From positions 1 to 16,944 of the forward strand of contig PSKS01000053.1 of the NCBI GenBank assembly GCA_040289115.1: a stretch of DNA of 16,944 nt, read 5' to 3'. Positions 7,242-14,900 of the stretch are shown here, piece after piece; the stretch's first letter is position 1, and the number at the start of each line of letters is the position of its first letter. The notes under the pieces were generated by a model. The model made no database searches. It was given only the letters and a program-made list of their open reading frames with translations, and was not told where the DNA came from. Source of the DNA: JAUQQI01 sp040289115. Its GTDB lineage: Bacteria; Chloroflexota; Dehalococcoidia; JAUQQI01. A program made the position numbers and the translations under genes.

Positions 7242-8405
7242 TCAGTCTAGCCGCCCGGAGGTGACATTTTCGGCAGGGGTCCCGGTGGCGGATGGGGACG
7301 TCACGGCCGGGGTGAACCAGCGCTGGGCGATGAGGGTAGGGACCACGGCCGTAAGGAGCACCACCGTGACCAGCACCGAAAATTGGGCCCGGTCGATAAG
7401 CCCGGTATTCAACCCGTAGACGGACGAGATGGTCCCAAAGGTGAGGCCCGTGCTCATAAGGAGGGTCGTGTACCAGGCTCCCTCGGGGACGTACCGGTGG
7501 GCGAACGGGTAAACAGCCAGAACTTTCGCCCCAACCTTGACCCCAAACAGTAAACCCACCAGACCAAGGTTGGCCAAAACAGCCGGCACGGAAATGTTCA
7601 TTCCTCCCTTCAGGAAGAAAAACGGGGTGAGGAAGGCAAAGGCTACCACCCGGAAGCGCTGGAGCTCCAGGCGGCGGCGCTGGAACACCCTGGCCACCGC
7701 CAGGCCAAGTAGGAATGCGGGCAGAACGGCGTGGCTCTGGGCCAGTTCGCCGAAGAACATCAGCATAAAGAGGACCGCAAAAGCCCCTTTGATTTCGGGC
7801 TCGATTACCCGGTTGCCGTAGCGGCGGAAGAACCAGGGTTCCAGGCGCGGCATCAGGAATATTGCCGCCGCCGAAACGGCCACGAAGGCGATAATCCAGG
7901 GCGACGGGGTGATGAAGAGGAGGGCGAGGGCGGCGGCGGTCCCGAAGTCGGTGACGAAGGTAGAGGCCATGATGATTTTACCGAGGCTGGTTTCGGTGAG
8001 GCCGGTCTCTACCAAGACGGAGTAGACCACGGCCAGGCTAGTAGTAGAGAGGGCCACACCGGCGAGCTGGGCCGCCCGCAAGTCCCAGCCTAGGACGAAC
8101 TGGGTAAAGGCCCAAACCAGGGCAAAGGGGGCCAGAAAGGAGGCTCCGCCGATAAGGAGGCTCTCTTTGAAGCGGGCTTGCAGCAAGTCGGGGTCGACTT
8201 CGGCCCCGGCCAGGAAGGTGAGGACGATACTGGCAAAGCCGGCCAGAAAGTTTACCCAGGAAGTGGGCTGAAAGCCGAAGAGATTGCCGGCCACTATCCC
8301 TAACATGATCTCGACGATGGCCACCGATACCCCCAGCTCCACCGAGAGGATGCTGGCCATCAGGATCATGGCCGAGAGGACGGCTGCAACGTAAAGGTCG
8401 TTCAC
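7242..8405 (-). CDS. CPA-family cation/proton (Na+/H+) antiporter
   Basis: The start was placed at GTG 8403-8405 (387 residues) because GGAAGGAGG ends 6 nt upstream. A longer reading from 8558 would be translated through the riboswitch and terminator. About eleven to twelve membrane spans are visible, with FLAGAEVDPDLL, GVALSTTSLAVVYSVL and STFVTDFGTAAALALL. The last corresponds to the ion-binding helix, where CPA1/CPA2 members have an ND or DD pair; here it reads TD. FFFLKGGMNISV matches the C-terminal conserved helix. Antiporters of this superfamily are known fluoride-riboswitch targets, so a role in fluoride or proton homeostasis is likely. UspA and MFS genes follow. Confidence 0.88.
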   Translation of the reverse strand: MNDLYVAAVLSAMILMASILSVELGVSVAIVEIMLGIVAGNLFGFQPTSWVNFLAGFASIVLTFLAGAEVDPDLLQARFKESLLIGGASFLAPFALVWAFTQFVLGWDLRAAQLAGVALSTTSLAVVYSVLVETGLTETSLGKIIMASTFVTDFGTAAALALLFITPSPWIIAFVAVSAAAIFLMPRLEPWFFRRYGNRVIEPEIKGAFAVLFMLMFFGELAQSHAVLPAFLLGLAVARVFQRRRLELQRFRVVAFAFLTPFFFLKGGMNISVPAVLANLGLVGLLFGVKVGAKVLAVYPFAHRYVPEGAWYTTLLMSTGLTFGTISSVYGLNTGLIDRAQFSVLVTVVLLTAVVPTLIAQRWFTPAVTSPSATGTPAENVTSGRLD

Positions 8406-8411
8406 CCGAAA

Positions 8412-8420
8412 CCTCCTTCC
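8412..8420 (-). promoter_or_regulatory. Shine-Dalgarno site fixing the antiporter start
   Basis: The minus strand reads GGAAGGAGG, followed by TTTCGG and GTG. It lies just downstream of the riboswitch terminator. Confidence 0.85.
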
Positions 8421-8433
8421 GGGGCAGGGGCAT

Positions 8434-8472
8434 GAAAAATGGCCCCTGCCGTAAGTTTCTACGGTAGGGGCC
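8434..8472 (-). terminator. Intrinsic terminator of the antiporter-operon fluoride riboswitch
   Basis: On the minus strand GGCCCCTACCGTA (8472-8460) pairs with TACGGCAGGGGCC (8453-8441) with one A-C mismatch, followed by ATTTTTC. Its first six bases are the 3' strand of the aptamer pseudoknot, so fluoride binding should block it. An alternative hairpin, GGCAGGGGC (8450-8442) with GCCCCTGCC (8431-8423), would place the T-run in its loop and could act as an antiterminator. Confidence 0.85.
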
Positions 8473-8535
8473 ATTAGGCTCGGGTTTCGAACCGGTTCGC
8501 CGCCCTTGAAAGGCGGCCAGGCGGGACCCATCGCC
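8467..8535 (-). promoter_or_regulatory. Fluoride riboswitch (crcB motif) upstream of the antiporter operon
   Basis: On the minus strand P1 is GGCG/CGCC (8535-8520) around the 8-nt loop ATGGGTCC. Loop bases GGGTCC face GGCCCC (8472-8467), pairing at five of six positions. Stem GGTTCG/CGAGCC (8493-8477) is followed by TAATGG. An inserted hairpin GCCGCC-TTTCAAG-GGCGGC (8517-8499) sits at the same place as in the other fluoride riboswitch of this window. The combination of P1 loop, stem, TAATGG and terminator overlap supports the call, and Na+/H+ antiporters are established targets of this riboswitch class. Confidence 0.9.
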
Positions 8536-8545
8536 TGCAGTTTTA

Positions 8546-8574
8546 AATTTACCAACATCGCCCTCTCTTGTCAA
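8546..8574 (-). promoter_or_regulatory. Sigma-70-type promoter of the antiporter-UspA-MFS operon
   Basis: The minus strand has a perfect -35 TTGACA (8574-8569), a 17-nt spacer and -10 TAAATT (8551-8546). Transcription should start near 8539, a few bases before the riboswitch P1. Confidence 0.8.
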
Positions 8575-8580
8575 TGCCCG

Positions 8581-9005
8581 CCGGGTTTGTCTTATAAAGC
8601 TTCTGGTATTAAGATAATTCCGAGCTGAAGCGACATTAAGACTAAAGTCTCGCAAATGACTTTCGTGCGGCTGGGGCCGACCTGGCCCCGGCGCAACACC
8701 CTCGCCCCAGCTCTATAAGCCAAGCCCTGTTTATGTTAACAATTCGAGCTTAAGCTTGACCGAGACCTAAACGCGGCCCCTGAAACCGCCCGCCAAGTTA
8801 GATACCTCCCGTTCCGAGGTCTCACTAGGAAGGAGCCTCCGCTTTAGCCTGGGCGCCCGGGCCGGGTTAAGGCAAAGCTCAAAAACTTGCCTCGGCCTCT
8901 GGATGTCTAGCCGCTTTAGCTCAGAAGCTTTACAAGACAAACCCAGTATGCTGAGCTTCGGAGTGGAGGTCGGACAAGGCCGTAAACAGGTCTGAGGGAG
9001 ATGCC
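8581..9005. other. Gene-free region upstream of hypD
   Basis: No convincing coding frame, tRNA or known riboswitch was recognised here. It holds a hairpin GGGGCC/GGCCCC (8673-8689), the palindromes GTTAAC (8735-8740) and AGCTTAAGCT (8747-8756), a hairpin GGCAAAG/CTTGCC (8871-8891), and a stem AGCTCAG/CTGAGCT (8918-8924 with 8951-8957). A weak plus-strand promoter candidate, TTGTCT (8587-8592), 17 nt, TAAGAT (8610-8615), would give hypD a leader of nearly 400 nt. The region is less GC-rich than the genes around it. Confidence 0.4.
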
Positions 9006-10118
9006 TTGAAGTTCGTCGACGAGTTCAGAAACCCGAAGCTGATCCGGGCTGCGGCGGAAGAGATCTGGCGGTTGGCCGACCCCAACCGCCGCTACCGGAT
9101 CATGGAGGTCTGCGGCGGGCACACCCATGCCATTTACCGCCACGGCATTAAAAATCTGCTTCCACCCAACATCGAGCTTATCCACGGCCCGGGCTGCCCC
9201 GTCTGTGTCCTGCCCATGGGCCGCATCGACGATGGCCTCAGTCTGGCCGAGCGCCCCGGCTTCATCTTCACCGCCTTCGGCGACATGATGCGGGTTCCCG
9301 GAACCCGGGGCTCGCCCCTGGAGTACCAGGCCCGGGGGGCCGACGTCCGAATGGTTTATTCCCCCCTAGATGCCCTCAAGCTGGCCCAGGAGAATCCGGA
9401 CCGGCAGGTGGTCTTTTTCGCCATCGGCTTTGAGACCACCGCCCCGTCCACCGCCCTGACCCTGATGCGGGCCCGGGCCCTTGGGGTGAAGAATTTCTCG
9501 GTCTTCTGCAACCACGTCCTCATCCTCCCAGCCATCCGGGCCATCCTGGACTCACCGGACATGCGCCTGGACGGTTTCATCGGCCCGGGACACGTCTCCA
9601 CCGTCATTGGCTGCCGCCCCTATCAGTTCGTCGCCCGGGATTACGGAAAGCCCATCGTTATCTCCGGCTTTGAACCCTTAGATATTCTGCAGTCGGTCAT
9701 CATGATTTTGCGCCAACTAAAGGATGGGCGGGCGGAGGTGGAAAACCAGTACAGCCGGGTGGTGCCCTGGAACGGGAACCTGGCGGCCCTGCGGGCCATG
9801 GCTGAGGTCTTTGAGCTGCGGCCTTACTTTGAGTGGCGGGGCCTCGGGTTCATCTCCCAGTCGGCCCTGAAACTTTCGGCCGCCTACGCCGAATGGGATG
9901 CGGAGGTCAGGTTCGAGCTTCCGGGCGTGCGGGTTACCGATCCCAAGGCGGCCCAGTGCGGGGAGGTGCTCAAGGGGGTGCTCAAGCCGAACCAGTGCAA
10001 GCTCTTTGGCCGGGAGTGCACCCCTGAGCACCCGGTGGGAGCGCTGATGGTCTCCAGTGAGGGCGCCTGCGCCGCCTATTATCACTACGTCCACCGGGCG
10101 GCGGCCGTTGGGAGGTAA
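9006..10118 (+). CDS. hypD: Hydrogenase formation protein HypD
   Basis: This protein has 370 residues, the family length. HypD is the Fe-S scaffold that, with HypC, assembles the Fe(CN)2CO unit of [NiFe] hydrogenase. Visible motifs are CGGHTHAIYRHGI (36-48), HGPGCPVCVLP (60-70), FGDMMRVPG (91-99) and GFETTAPSTA. Near the C-terminus C318, C331, C338 and C355 follow the CX12CX6CX16C arrangement of the [4Fe-4S] cluster. The start is TTG 9006-9008 behind GAGGGAG; the nearby ATG at 9001 is out of frame. HypE follows after 6 bp. The usual partner gene hypC is not in the window. Confidence 0.97.
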   Translation: MKFVDEFRNPKLIRAAAEEIWRLADPNRRYRIMEVCGGHTHAIYRHGIKNLLPPNIELIHGPGCPVCVLPMGRIDDGLSLAERPGFIFTAFGDMMRVPGTRGSPLEYQARGADVRMVYSPLDALKLAQENPDRQVVFFAIGFETTAPSTALTLMRARALGVKNFSVFCNHVLILPAIRAILDSPDMRLDGFIGPGHVSTVIGCRPYQFVARDYGKPIVISGFEPLDILQSVIMILRQLKDGRAEVENQYSRVVPWNGNLAALRAMAEVFELRPYFEWRGLGFISQSALKLSAAYAEWDAEVRFELPGVRVTDPKAAQCGEVLKGVLKPNQCKLFGRECTPEHPVGALMVSSEGACAAYYHYVHRAAAVGR

Positions 10119-10124
10119 CTTTGT

Positions 10125-11165
10125 ATGGTGACGGTGCCTCAGGTAATCAGGTTTGACGACCCCCAGGTGGAGCTGGTTCACGGCGCCGGGGGCAAGGCGA
10201 CCCGCCGCCTGATCGAGGGCCTCTTCCTGCCGGCCCTGGCCAACGGGACCCTGGCCGAGCTGGCCGACGCCGCCGTCCTCGAGGCCGGGGGCTTACGGCT
10301 GGCCCTGACCACTGACGCCTTCGTGGTAAAGCCTTTGCGTTTCCCAGGCGGGTCCATCGGCGAGCTGGCGGTGAACGGCACCGTAAACGACCTGGCCGTT
10401 TCCGGGGCCAGGCCCGTCGGGCTGGTGGCGGCCTTTATCATTGAGGCCGGCCTGCCGGGGGAGGCCCTGCGGGCCGAGGTGGAAGCCATGGCCCGGGCGG
10501 CCGCCCGGGCCGGGGTGGCCGTGGTGGGCGGGGACACCAAAGTGGTCGAGCACGGGAAGGCCGACGGCCTTTACATCGCCACTACCGGCCTCGGGCTGGT
10601 GGACCCCAGGGTCCGGCTGGGAGCCGGTGAGGTGCGGCCGGGCGACCGAATTCTGGTTTCGGGACCCATCGGAGACCACGGTATTACCGTCCTGCTGGCC
10701 CGGGGCGAGCTGGACCTGGAGGCCGACCTGCAGTCCGATACCCGCCCCGTCACCCCCTTCGTGGAGGCCCTCATTGGGGCGGCCGCACCGGGCCTGCGCT
10801 GGATGCGGGACCCGACCCGGGGTGGGGTGGCCTCGGCCCTCAACGAGCTGGCCCGGGATGCCCGCCTGGGCATCGTCCTCTACGAGGAGGCGGTCCCGGT
10901 CCGGGACGCGGTCCGGGGGGCCTGTGAGCTCCTCGGCCTCGACCCCCTTTACGTCGCCAGCGAAGGGCAGTTCCTGGCCGTGGTGGACCCGGCCCTGGCC
11001 GACATCGCCCTGGAAGCGGTGAGGGGTGTTCCCGGGGGCGAGCTGGCCGCCATCATCGGGGAGGTTCGGGCCGAACCGGCCGGCGTCTTGCTGGCGGTGA
11101 CCTCTTACGGTGGATCGAGGGTGGTGGATATGCTGGTGGGCGACCCGCTGCCCCGGATCTGCTAA
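10125..11165 (+). CDS. hypE: Hydrogenase maturation protein HypE
   Basis: The protein has 346 residues and belongs to the PurM/ThiL-like ATP-binding fold. HypE dehydrates the thiocarboxamide on its C-terminal Cys, supplied by HypF, to thiocyanate, which becomes the CN ligand of the iron. The N-terminus has ELVHGAGGKATRRLIEGLF. FPGGSIGELAVNGTVNDLAVSGARP and VVGGDTKVVEHG lie in the ATP-binding half. The C-terminus ends PRIC, which carries the modified Cys. ATG 10125 is preceded by GGGAGG 9 nt upstream. It lies directly after hypD and upstream of the SIS-domain gene. Confidence 0.97.
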   Translation: MVTVPQVIRFDDPQVELVHGAGGKATRRLIEGLFLPALANGTLAELADAAVLEAGGLRLALTTDAFVVKPLRFPGGSIGELAVNGTVNDLAVSGARPVGLVAAFIIEAGLPGEALRAEVEAMARAAARAGVAVVGGDTKVVEHGKADGLYIATTGLGLVDPRVRLGAGEVRPGDRILVSGPIGDHGITVLLARGELDLEADLQSDTRPVTPFVEALIGAAAPGLRWMRDPTRGGVASALNELARDARLGIVLYEEAVPVRDAVRGACELLGLDPLYVASEGQFLAVVDPALADIALEAVRGVPGGELAAIIGEVRAEPAGVLLAVTSYGGSRVVDMLVGDPLPRIC

Positions 11166-11212
11166 AAAGCTAAGCCGGGTCGCTGGCGGCATAGAAGGAG
11201 GTTGAGCGGGAC

Positions 11213-12394
11213 ATGGTTGGCCGCCTTGCGGAGCGAGCCCGGGAGCGGCTGCTGGAGCGGAATGAGGTTTCCAGGGAGTTTTTCCCCAGGGAAGCTGAGC
11301 GCCTGGCCGAGGCCTGCCGGCAGATGGCCGAGCGATTCCTCCAGGGCGGCCGGCTGCTCGCCTTCGGCCAGGGACCCTATGCCACCGACGCCCAACACGT
11401 CTCGGTGGAGTTCATCCACCCAGTCATCGTCGGCAAGCGGGCCCTGCCGGCCCTGGACTTAAGTATCGCTTTCAGGGCCTGGGTCGAGGCGATCCTCCGA
11501 CCGGCCGACATCGTCATGGGCTTCGGCCCGCCCGAAGGGGACCCGGAGGTGCTGAGTGTCCTGGGTGCCGCCCGGCGGCGTGGGGCCCAGACCTTCGCCC
11601 TGCCCGGCGAAGAGGGCGACTACGCGGTGGGCGCACCCAGTGCCGACCCCTTTATCCACCAGGAAATGGTGGAGGTGCTCTACCACACCCTCTGGGAGAC
11701 GGTCCACGTCTTTTTCGAGCATCGGCAACTGCCCGGCCACGACGTGGGGGAGATGGCCGTCCTTTACCCCTTCCTGGGGGGCGAGCAGGTGGACCTGGGT
11801 CGGGTGGTGCCAGAGGTGGCCGCTTCCATCGTCGCCAAGGCGCGGGAGGATGAGCGGCTCCGGGCCGATGTGGCCTGGGGGCAGGCCGAGCTTATCGCCG
11901 AGGCTGCGCTGGCCATTGCCCACCGGCTGCGGCGGGGCGGAAAGCTGGTCTGCTTCGGTAACGGCGGCTCGGCCACCGACGCCAACGACCTGGCCATCGA
12001 CTGTGTCCTCCCCCCGGCGGGGTTGCGGCCGGTACAGGCCGTATCCCTTTCCCTGGAGCCGGCCAACCTTACGGCCATCGCCAACGACGTAGGGGTGGAG
12101 GTGATGTTTCTGCGCCAGCTCATCCCCCACGCCCGGCCGGAGGATGTGGCCGTGGGCATCTCGACCAGCGGTAGCTCAAAGAACGTCATTGTGGCCCTGG
12201 AAGAGGCCCGCAAGCGGGGAATGCTCACCGTCGGCCTGCTGGGTTACGACGGGGGTGAAATCGGCCGCCGGGGCCTGGTGGACTTTGCCTTTACCGTTCA
12301 CTCCGACTACATTCCGCGGATCCAGGAGGTTCAGGCTTCCATCTACCACGTGCTGCGGGAGCTTGTTGATGAGGCACTGAATGGGGAAGGTTGA
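11213..12394 (+). CDS. Double SIS-domain protein, fused GmhA-like (phosphoheptose isomerase-like) halves
   Basis: The protein has 393 residues with two sugar-isomerase (SIS) domains. The N-terminal half has FGQGPYATDAQHVSVEF (51-67), keeping the DAQH of GmhA but not the GNGGSA loop. It has also lost the STSG phosphate loop, reading GFGPPEGD (103-110). The C-terminal half has FGNGGSATDAND (248-259) and GISTSGSSKNV (315-325), keeping both loops but not the His. GmhA is normally a single ~190-residue domain acting on sedoheptulose 7-phosphate. GmhA-like genes are known inside hyp clusters of some bacteria, where their role is unclear. AGGAGG lies 11 nt before ATG. The next gene overlaps its end by 14 bp. 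Confidence 0.85.
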   Translation: MVGRLAERARERLLERNEVSREFFPREAERLAEACRQMAERFLQGGRLLAFGQGPYATDAQHVSVEFIHPVIVGKRALPALDLSIAFRAWVEAILRPADIVMGFGPPEGDPEVLSVLGAARRRGAQTFALPGEEGDYAVGAPSADPFIHQEMVEVLYHTLWETVHVFFEHRQLPGHDVGEMAVLYPFLGGEQVDLGRVVPEVAASIVAKAREDERLRADVAWGQAELIAEAALAIAHRLRRGGKLVCFGNGGSATDANDLAIDCVLPPAGLRPVQAVSLSLEPANLTAIANDVGVEVMFLRQLIPHARPEDVAVGISTSGSSKNVIVALEEARKRGMLTVGLLGYDGGEIGRRGLVDFAFTVHSDYIPRIQEVQASIYHVLRELVDEALNGEG

Positions 12395-12608
12395 GCTTTA
12401 CGGAACCCGGGCTTGCCCCTACACCGCCGACCTGCGGGAAGAGCTGCGCTGGCGGGGGATTGAATTTGCCGAATACGACGTGGCGGCCGACCCCGAGGCC
12501 CGGCGCCGGATGCTGGAGCTGACGGGTGGGGTGAGGCTGGTGCCTGTGCTGGTGGAGGACGGCCGGGTGGTGGAGGTCGGTTGGAAGGGCCGTGGCTGCT
12601 ACATCTGA
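12381..12608 (+). CDS. Uxx-star family glutaredoxin-like protein, Cys form
   Basis: This 75-residue glutaredoxin-like protein begins GKVELYGTRAC12PYT15 and has the cis-proline strand VRLVPVLVEDG (51-61). It ends GRGC73YI followed by stop. Members of the Uxx-star group carry Sec or Cys three residues before the stop codon; here it is Cys73. C12 and C73 would be the redox residues, as the second Cys of a CPYC motif is Thr. It overlaps the SIS gene by 14 bp and hypF by 17 bp, so it is firmly in the operon. TGA is followed at once by TAG, a tandem stop. A thiol or selenol redox role in maturation is inferred from context only. Confidence 0.82.
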   Translation: MGKVELYGTRACPYTADLREELRWRGIEFAEYDVAADPEARRRMLELTGGVRLVPVLVEDGRVVEVGWKGRGCYI

Positions 12609-14874
12609 TAGCCCCGACCGGCAGGCCCTCTATATCCGGATCCGCGGCGTCGTCCAGGGGGTGGGTTTTCGGCCCTTTGTTTACCGGCTGGCCCAAACTC
12701 ACGGGGTGACCGGGTGGGTGCTCAACGCCGAGGGCGGGGTTGAGGTGCACGCGGAGGGCAGCCCGGTAGCCCTTTCCGCCTTTGCGGCCGACCTGCAAAA
12801 CCGCCCCCCGCCGGCCGCCCGCATCGCCGAGTTCTTGGTCCGGCCGACGGCGCCCCAGGGCTTTGCGGATTTCGTCATTCGGGAAAGTGAGAAGCGGGAC
12901 CGGCCGACGGTGCGGGTCTCCCCGGACCTTCCCGTTTGTGCCGCCTGTCTGCGGGAGCTCTTCGACCCGGCCGACCGCCGCTTTCATTACCCGTATATAA
13001 ACTGCACCGACTGCGGGCCCCGCTACAGCATCATCTTAGGGCTCCCCTACGACCGGCCCCTCACCACCATGCGGACCTGGCCCATGTGCCCCGACTGCGC
13101 CCGGGAATACCATGACCCGGCCGACCGGCGCTTCCACGCCCAGCCGGTAGCCTGCCCCCGGTGTGGGCCCAATTACTTCCTCGAAATTTCGGGCCGGTTC
13201 GTGGCCCGGGGAGAGGACGCCCTTAGGGAGGCCGTCCGCCGACTTAAAATGGGACAGATCCTGGCCGTGAAGGGGATTGGGGGCTACCACCTGGCCTGCG
13301 ATGCCCGAAACCCCCAGGCGGTCTGGGCCCTGCGCGACCGGAAGTTTCGCAAGGAGAAGCCCTTTGCCCTGATGGTCCGCGACCTGACCACGGCCCGGAC
13401 CCTGGTGGAGCTTGACGCTGCGGCTGAAGGGCTCCTTACCTCGGCCCCCCGGCCCATCGTGCTGGCCCCGGCTAAGGTCAGGCTGGAGGGGGTGGCCCCG
13501 GATAACCTGGACCTGGGGCTTATGCTTCCCTACACGCCCCTCCATCACCTGCTCTTTGCCGCCGGCGCCCCGGACGTGCTGGTGATGACCAGCGCCAACC
13601 GCTCCGAGGAGCCCATCGCCTACGAAGACGACGACGCTCGGGAGCGGCTTGCGGGCATCGCCGACGCCTTCCTGGTCGGCGAGCGACCCATCGCCCGGCG
13701 GGTGGACGATTCGGTGGCCCGGGTCGGTCCCTACGGGCCGGTGGTGCTACGCCGGGCCCGGGGCTACGCCCCGGCCGTGGTGGCGGAGCTGCCGACCAGC
13801 CGGCCCATCCTGGCCGTAGGGGCCGACCTGAAAAACACCATTACCCTAGTGGTGGATGGGCAGGCCATTGTAAGCCAGCATATCGGCGACCTGGACCACT
13901 ATGCCGCCTTTAAAGCCTTTACCGAGACAGTTTATGACCTGTGCCGAATGTACGAGCTTTCCCCGGAGCAGACGCTGGTGGTCCACGACCTTCACCCCGA
14001 GTACGCCTCGACCAATTTTGCCTGCGCCCTGGGGGGAGAGCACCTGCCCGTCCAGCATCACCGGGCCCACATCGCCAGCGTTCTGGCCGAGCAGGGCGCC
14101 TTCGACGATGGGGTGGTGGGGTTCGCCTTCGACGGGACCGGCTACGGGGAAGACGGGGGCATCTGGGGTGGCGAGGTCTTCGTCGGGAGCTTAAGGGGCG
14201 GCCTTCGGCGTCGGGCCCACCTGCACCCGGCGGTCCTGCCCGGGGGCGATGCAGCCGCCAAGTTTCCCGTCCAGGCTGCGGCGGGGTTTCTCGCCCAGCT
14301 TGACCGCCTCCCCGACCTGATGGGTCCGCCCTTTAACTTCCCGGCGGAGTTCCGGCTGGCCCTGGAGCTGGTGCGGAGGGGCCTCCGAACCTTTCCCACC
14401 ACGTCGGTGGGTCGGCTGTTCGACACCGTGGCGGCCCTTCTAGGCTTCACCCGCCGGCTCACCTTCGAGGGGCAGGCGGCCGTCTGGCTGGAGCACCTGG
14501 CCCGCACAAGCCCGCCGGTACCCCCCTATCCCTTCCCGTTTACCGGGGAGGTTCTCGATTTCCGCCCGGCCCTGGCGGCGGCTATTAATGACCGCCTCCG
14601 AGGCCGCCCCCCGGCCGAGGTGGCGTACGCTTTCCATGCCGGGCTGGCGGCGGCGGTGGCCGGGGCGGCCCGGTTCCTTGCGGCCGAGGCCGGGGTGCGG
14701 CGGGTGGTGCTTTCGGGCGGGGTCTTTCAGAACATGCTGCTCCTCGGACTTATAAAGGCGGAGCTGGAACGGTCCGGGAACCTGGAGGTCTGGACGAACC
14801 GGGAGCTTCCCCCCAACGACGGCGGAATCAGCCTGGGGCAGGCGGCGGTGGCGGCCATGGCGGCGAATGGGTAA
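12592..14874 (+). CDS. hypF: Carbamoyltransferase HypF
   Basis: The protein has 760 residues, full family length. HypF activates carbamoyl phosphate and transfers the carbamoyl group to the HypE C-terminal Cys. Domains in order are acylphosphatase (about 12-100, RGVVQGVGFRPFVYRLA) and two Cx2Cx18Cx2C zinc fingers (C116/C119/C138/C141 and C166/C169/C188/C191). These are followed by a YrdC-like domain (about 205-390, LAVKGIGGYHLACDA) and a Kae1-like carbamoyltransferase domain (VVHDLHPEYAST, QHHRAHIASVLAE, FAFDGTGYGEDG, VVLSGGVFQNMLL). The start is GTG 12592, inside the glutaredoxin-like gene, with GGAAGG close upstream. The CooC-like gene follows after a 26-bp gap. Confidence 0.97.
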   Translation: MAATSDSPDRQALYIRIRGVVQGVGFRPFVYRLAQTHGVTGWVLNAEGGVEVHAEGSPVALSAFAADLQNRPPPAARIAEFLVRPTAPQGFADFVIRESEKRDRPTVRVSPDLPVCAACLRELFDPADRRFHYPYINCTDCGPRYSIILGLPYDRPLTTMRTWPMCPDCAREYHDPADRRFHAQPVACPRCGPNYFLEISGRFVARGEDALREAVRRLKMGQILAVKGIGGYHLACDARNPQAVWALRDRKFRKEKPFALMVRDLTTARTLVELDAAAEGLLTSAPRPIVLAPAKVRLEGVAPDNLDLGLMLPYTPLHHLLFAAGAPDVLVMTSANRSEEPIAYEDDDARERLAGIADAFLVGERPIARRVDDSVARVGPYGPVVLRRARGYAPAVVAELPTSRPILAVGADLKNTITLVVDGQAIVSQHIGDLDHYAAFKAFTETVYDLCRMYELSPEQTLVVHDLHPEYASTNFACALGGEHLPVQHHRAHIASVLAEQGAFDDGVVGFAFDGTGYGEDGGIWGGEVFVGSLRGGLRRRAHLHPAVLPGGDAAAKFPVQAAAGFLAQLDRLPDLMGPPFNFPAEFRLALELVRRGLRTFPTTSVGRLFDTVAALLGFTRRLTFEGQAAVWLEHLARTSPPVPPYPFPFTGEVLDFRPALAAAINDRLRGRPPAEVAYAFHAGLAAAVAGAARFLAAEAGVRRVVLSGGVFQNMLLLGLIKAELERSGNLEVWTNRELPPNDGGISLGQAAVAAMAANG

Positions 14875-14882
14875 AATAAGCC

Positions 14883-14890
14883 GAGGGAGG
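14883..14890 (+). promoter_or_regulatory. Shine-Dalgarno site of the CooC-like gene
   Basis: GAGGGAGG ends 10 nt before ATT 14901. In the P-loop frame a TAG at 14895-14897 excludes any start further upstream. This site therefore supports initiation at or next to the non-canonical ATT. Confidence 0.5.
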
Positions 14891-14900
14891 TTGTTAGAGA

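Noticed and set aside
8406..8558. A longer antiporter starting at GTG 8558
   Set aside because: The extra 51 codons cover the riboswitch and terminator, and a strong Shine-Dalgarno precedes GTG 8405.
8673..8689. GGGGCC/GGCCCC hairpin as an intrinsic terminator
   Set aside because: No T-run follows on either strand.
12606..12611. TGA at the end of the glutaredoxin-like gene read as Sec
   Set aside because: A TAG follows at once, so read-through adds one residue only, and Cys73 already sits at the Uxx-star position.
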